Assembly: GCA_016713335.1 (NCBI GenBank)
Contig: JADJPH010000009.1
Location: forward strand, 117,828 to 181,827
DNA from: Candidatus Fredericiella danica
GTDB lineage: Bacteria > Chloroflexota > Anaerolineae > Caldilineales > Caldilineaceae
Direction of reading: 5' to 3'
DNA: 64,000 bases
Shown here: piece after piece, positions 60,619-64,000 of the stretch
Layout: every line of letters starts with the position of its first letter
Position numbering within the stretch: position 1 is the first letter of the stretch
Program-made: the position numbers and the translations under genes
Notes under the pieces: generated by a model
Told to the model about the DNA's origin: nothing
Seen by the model: the letters and a program-made list of their open reading frames with translations, nothing else
Databases searched by the model: none

Positions 60619-62141
60619 TCACGGCTGTGTTGCGGTTGGCTGGCGCAACACTTCAGCCGGAACGCTCTGCATTGCCGGACTTTCCGCCAATGCGGCCGGC
60701 AAATAGGACTGTGCAAGCACCTGCGCCGGCTTGTTGCTTTCCACGACAATAGGATTGGCCACCGCATAGGTATCGTGGCGGATGCCCGTCACCTGCCAGG
60801 AGACTTTGACATTCGGCAGGTCGGTCTTGATCTTGAACTGGTTGTTGAAGATCTCTTCGGCCACGATCGCCTGGGCAAATTGACCGATTACGGTTAATTG
60901 GTAGCGGTAGTCCTGGTTGAGGGCTTCGAAGTAGGCCGGCAGCGTCACTGTGGCGTCGCCGTTGGCGTCGGTCGTGACATTGCCGTTGTAGACGCTCATC
61001 ATGTCCGGCGACTGGACGTAGGCGTGGCGCAGGGTCTTGTTGGCCGGATCCAGGGGGTGGTCGATCTGCGTCGCCGCCAGCGTGGGGAGAAGCGTGCCTT
61101 CCACCGCTACATTGCCGGAAAACAGACCGGCATATCCTGTGGACTTATCGGCGCCGTTGTCAACGCCGCGCACGGCGACACGGCCGGCTGTATTGCCCGC
61201 CACCTCACCGTGGACGCCGACCTGCTGTGAGGCGCCCCAAACGCCGATGCCGCTGGTGCTCAGGCCATAGACACCGGCGTTGTTGGTTCCTTTCCCGTAA
61301 ACGCCGGCTGCACCTGTGGCGTTTGCCTCCCCGTAGACACCGGCGCTGTCGATGTTGTGATTGACGCCATAGACGCCTTTGCCGCCGGGCCAGCCCGCAA
61401 CACCTTCGACGCCGTTGCCCGTCGCGGAGGCCGAACCATAGACGCCGGCATGGCCATTGGTGGTATCGCCATACACGCCGTAGTAGTGGGTGCTGCTACC
61501 TTTCACACCGATGCCGTTTGGGCCAATCCCTTCCACGCCCCATAGACCTTCGCCTTTCACGCCGGTGCCGTTGGTCATGCTGGTGGTCTTACCGTGGACC
61601 GCTGCGCCGGCGCCTTTCGTGGGAACACATTCTTTTCCACATAAAGTGCATCACCACCGGTATTGGAACTATCGCGGATGATGGCGCCCGGGCGGAGACC
61701 AATGGCATACGGCACGGCGCTGATCACCTGGCGCGGGGCAAGTTCGGTGAAGGTGGCATCGCCGGTGCACTGAACCGATGTCCCCAACCAGCGGGCGTCG
61801 CCCGTGAAGATGCCGTTGCCGAAGTTGAGCGTCACCGCGAAGGCGCCGGCGCTGACATTGACATTTGAAAACGAAAGGGTTGGTCCGACTTGAGTTCCCC
61901 CAGTTGACGTTGTCCACAGCCGGAATTGCATAGCGCATCTGCCCGCATAGGGTGCGCCGCTCTTCTGCAATTGACCCTGATACTTGAACCCGGCAGCGAG
62001 CGCTGCGTCCACTGCTGCCGGGGCAAGCGGTTGGTTGCCATCCGGTAGATCCTGGGCAGTAGCAGCACGCAGTGGTAACAGCAATAGGTAACCGAGTAGT
62101 GCGAGAGAAATCAAGCTTTTGACGCGAAATCGAGTATTCAT
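60619..62141 (-). CDS. Secreted repeat protein, paralogue 2 (one frameshift)
   Basis: Same three-part plan as its downstream neighbour: signal and FKYQGQLQKSGAPYAGRCAM domain, then at least ten G-V-Y-G-type repeats (GVYGEANATGAAGVYGKGT), then IDHPLDPANKTLRHAYVQSP and YRYQLTVIGQFAQAIVAEEI with SWQVTGIRHDTYAVAN. One missing C near 61622 breaks the frame between VEKNVFP and TKGAGAAVHGKTTSMTNGTG. About 507 residues joined. Similar C-terminal domains occur in exported proteins of several phyla, without a defined function; a surface fibre or adhesin is plausible. Confidence 0.75.
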
Positions 62142-62155
62142 AATCGGTCGAATCC

Positions 62156-63193
62156 CTAGAACAAAAAGCCACCCCCCGGCGCAATGCGTCGAAGGGTGGT
62201 TTGCAGGCCGGTGACAGTCACACAGTCGGCTAGTGTAGCGCCTACGGTGGAAAACGAGAAAACGGGACTGGTGTGCGGCTGAATCCGTGCCGCCAGTTCA
62301 TCCGCAGCATGGCGTGTGCGCCATTGTGGGCGCCACAAGATCAAGCCGGTGAGCAGCATTCCGAACAGAAAGTTCGAGGTGGATGTTTCGATGAAATGAG
62401 ACAGGCGCACCGTAACATCCGGCATAATTGGATTGGGAATGGCGTGGACGATGTTCATCGGAGCGCCAGCCAAGCCCAACCACGATGGCAGTTTTCCAGC
62501 CGGCGCCGCGATCCATGGCGATGATTGGTAGTGCAAAGAGGGTCCACAGCACCCGCGCAACAACTGGAGGGGAACTAGAATCCAGTAGTTGAAGACTTCG
62601 GCATTGCTGCCATTGCCGTACATGTTGCGCAGGGCAGGATTCTGCCAGGCGACCAAGAAGCCGAAGGCAAAGTAGAAGACGACATACGCCACTGCAATCA
62701 ACGCCAACTTCCATGCCCACTGCGGCGCCGGCATGCGCAGCCTGGCATACGCCAGGCGCGCGATTTCACTGTTGCGATTCCATGGCTGTGCCTTGCCCAG
62801 CATCCATGCGGCGATGGGAATAAAGCCCAACACGATGGGCAGCGAACTCATGAAAAGTCCTGGCAGCATTGCGGCGGGAACGCCGAGCGCAGGTCCAAAC
62901 CAGGCCGTCTCGATTTGCGACATGAATGTCATGACGCCGTACAACGAGACGCCGACGCCAAGCATCAGCCGCCAGCCACGCCACAGCGACCGCTGGATCA
63001 CAAGCATCACCATGTAGCTATTGACAAGGCTGACAAGGCAGAGTGCTGGAAAGAGCATCCACTGCTGCTCTGCGGGCGTCTGCCCAAGTGGCACGGCGGT
63101 GTGCAGCAGCCCACCGAGCATGAAGAAGAGCAGGTACAATGCGGACAGCAGCAGCAATTGGCCGGTGCGGATGAGAATCGATTTGGCGCTCAT
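62156..63193 (-). CDS. Multi-pass membrane protein (two compensating frameshifts)
   Basis: Not recognised. About nine helices: TGQLLLLSALYLLFFMLGGL at the start, paired helices to about 200, then after a shift near 62555 VLWTLFALPIIAMDRGAGWK, and after a second near 62480 GAPMNIVHAIPNPIMPDVTV and FLFGMLLTGLILWRPQWRTR. The ends of the visible frame are intact because the two shifts cancel. The last 18 residues are encoded by a terminator hairpin, so the real end may be near 62247. It precedes the two secreted paralogues on the same strand. Confidence 0.6.
   Translation of the reverse strand: MSAKSILIRTGQLLLLSALYLLFFMLGGLLHTAVPLGQTPAEQQWMLFPALCLVSLVNSYMVMLVIQRSLWRGWRLMLGVGVSLYGVMTFMSQIETAWFGPALGVPAAMLPGLFMSSLPIVLGFIPIAAWMLGKAQPWNRNSEIARLAYARLRMPAPQWAWKLALIAVAYVVFYFAFGFLVAWQNPALRNMYGNGSNAEVFNYWILVPLQLLRGCCGPSLHYQSSPWIAAPAGKLPSWLGLAGAPMNIVHAIPNPIMPDVTVRLSHFIETSTSNFLFGMLLTGLILWRPQWRTRHAADELAARIQPHTSPVFSFSTVGATLADCVTVTGLQTTLRRIAPGGGFLF
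62162..62199 (-). terminator. Terminator-like hairpin at end of membrane protein gene
   Basis: CCACCC (94-99 reversed) pairs with GGGTGG at 62069+ offsets 62069 aside: on the plus strand the arms are 62169-62174 and 62194-62199, followed on the minus strand by CTTTTTGTT. It overlaps the last codons read for the membrane protein, suggesting the true stop of that gene lies upstream. Confidence 0.55.
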
Positions 63194-63300
63194 TCAAATC
63201 TCCCAAAGTTGCGAAAGTGAGTCGTGCCGTTATCAGGAGTGTAGCGGAGCGAGCAGCAAAGTACGCCAGGCGAGGGGATGGGAGACGCCTGTCCGATCGG

Positions 63301-63981
63301 TCAGTCCGTGTCCTTGATCCGGGCAGTCAACCGTTCAGGGTGACCGGCAGGTAAACTCTTGCGCACGCGGCTCGACCAGTAGCTGTAGATGCCAAGTGCG
63401 ATCAGTGCCCCATAGAAGAGCAGGATGGCGGCGATGACAGCGTAGCCGGAGATGGGGCCGATCGCCGCGCGCCGCGCGATTTCATGGGGGTCGGTGGTCG
63501 CCGCGGGATGGGATGTGAGGAGAATCACCCAGGCGGCAAAGAGGATGGCATAGATCCACTGGTAGTTGCGGCGCAGGCGCCGGCCGACGGCCTCCCACCA
63601 TGACATGTGAAAGCGCGGCCACTCCAAATCGTAGGCGAGTGCGTCCGCCCAGTTTGGCATTGTGGGCGGCGTGCCGGCAAGCATAGGGCGGTAGAAGTTG
63701 ATCTCGATGATCCGGGCGCGTGAGCGCCAGATGTCATAGAAGCGATAGCGCCGGGCCTCCATGAAGAGCAGGAAGGTGCAGAAGAGCATGACGATGGGGA
63801 TGAGGATGTGGCGTTCACTGCCCGGGTCGGCGAAGACGAAGCTGAGCGTGGTGACGCTAAGGACCACAGCCCAGTTGCTGGTGGTGTCGATGCGCGTCCG
63901 CCAGGCGGTGGCCTCGGACAACTCGCCGCGATAGAGGTGCGCCATGGCGTTCATAAATTCCGTGCGCGAGATGTTGGCCAT
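63301..63981 (-). CDS. DUF2270-family membrane protein
   Basis: A 226-residue protein with MAHLYRGELSEATAWRTRID, TTSNWAVVLSVTTLSFVFAD, FMEARRYRFYDIWRSRARII and FYRPMLAG, which are DUF2270 blocks as I know them. Four helices: two near the start and two near the end. The frame is open upstream of ATG 63981 to the window edge (LDERLN), so the true start could lie outside. Function of the family is unknown. Confidence 0.75.
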   Translation of the reverse strand: MANISRTEFMNAMAHLYRGELSEATAWRTRIDTTSNWAVVLSVTTLSFVFADPGSERHILIPIVMLFCTFLLFMEARRYRFYDIWRSRARIIEINFYRPMLAGTPPTMPNWADALAYDLEWPRFHMSWWEAVGRRLRRNYQWIYAILFAAWVILLTSHPAATTDPHEIARRAAIGPISGYAVIAAILLFYGALIALGIYSYWSSRVRKSLPAGHPERLTARIKDTD

Positions 63982-64000
63982 GTTGAGGCGTTCGTCGAGG

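Overview
The window is about 64 kb of GC-rich bacterial chromosome, most likely from the phylum Chloroflexota (Caldilineae/Anaerolineae-like). The grounds are gene content rather than a marker gene: a MalT-type ATP-dependent LuxR regulator, a mevalonate-pathway pair (HMG-CoA synthase and class II HMG-CoA reductase), an FMN-riboswitch-controlled riboflavin ABC importer, secreted proteins ending in a 'FLPAVQR'-like tail, and many word-like intergenic repeats. There is no rRNA; the only RNA gene seen is one tRNA-Gln. Many genes carry single-base frame breaks, often in G or C runs, and bases 56827-57130 are a near-pure G/C block. I read most breaks as sequence or assembly error and annotate each broken gene over its whole span.

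Layout. 1-3.1 kb: a partial Rpn-like nuclease, a lipoprotein and an ABC-2 exporter pair (minus). 3.1-7.4 kb: tRNA-Gln(CUG), gltX and glnS (minus), a compact Glu/Gln charging locus. 7.5-10.6 kb: riboflavin importer (ATPase, binding protein, permease) behind an FMN riboswitch and two terminator hairpins. 10.7-11.4 kb: two tandem HigA-type antitoxins with no visible toxin. 11.6-13.3 kb: two membrane or hydrolase-like proteins. 13.5-18 kb: a CapA-like phosphoesterase, then a thiol-oxidation group: DsbA-like thioredoxin, a DsbB-cytochrome c fusion and a tethered surface protein. 18.2-22.6 kb: pth and mfd. 22.9-30.2 kb: an epimerase, then a tight minus-strand operon of two NuoL/M/N-like proton-channel subunits, a small membrane subunit, HMG-CoA reductase and an HMG-CoA synthase that lacks its catalytic-cysteine region. 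30.4-36 kb: small membrane protein, ABC exporter, rhodanese, ftsH and an AMMECR1 protein, followed by a repeat array. 36.3-42.5 kb: an arabinose-glycan locus (GH127 enzyme, sugar ABC importer, LacI repressor with twin operators). 42.5-44.1 kb: a remnant arginine-deiminase operon (arcA tail, arcB, arcD head) lying between two copies of a 78-base repeat. 44.1-46.9 kb: a secreted subtilase-like protein.

47-55.5 kb is the region I find most unusual: a LuxR/MalT regulator followed by a tightly packed same-strand series encoding an 89-residue protein, a YqhA-family membrane protein, a DUF2252 protein, a ten-helix membrane protein, a TAXI-type binding domain with its own membrane anchor, and a potassium-channel-like protein. 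No TRAP permease is present, so the binding protein is unlikely to serve ordinary transport. 55.8-58.7 kb holds a SIS-domain sugar isomerase cut off by the G block, and a radical-SAM maturase with a SEC-C tail. 58.7-64 kb (minus) holds two paralogous secreted repeat proteins, a coupled small secreted protein, a multi-pass membrane protein and a DUF2270 protein.
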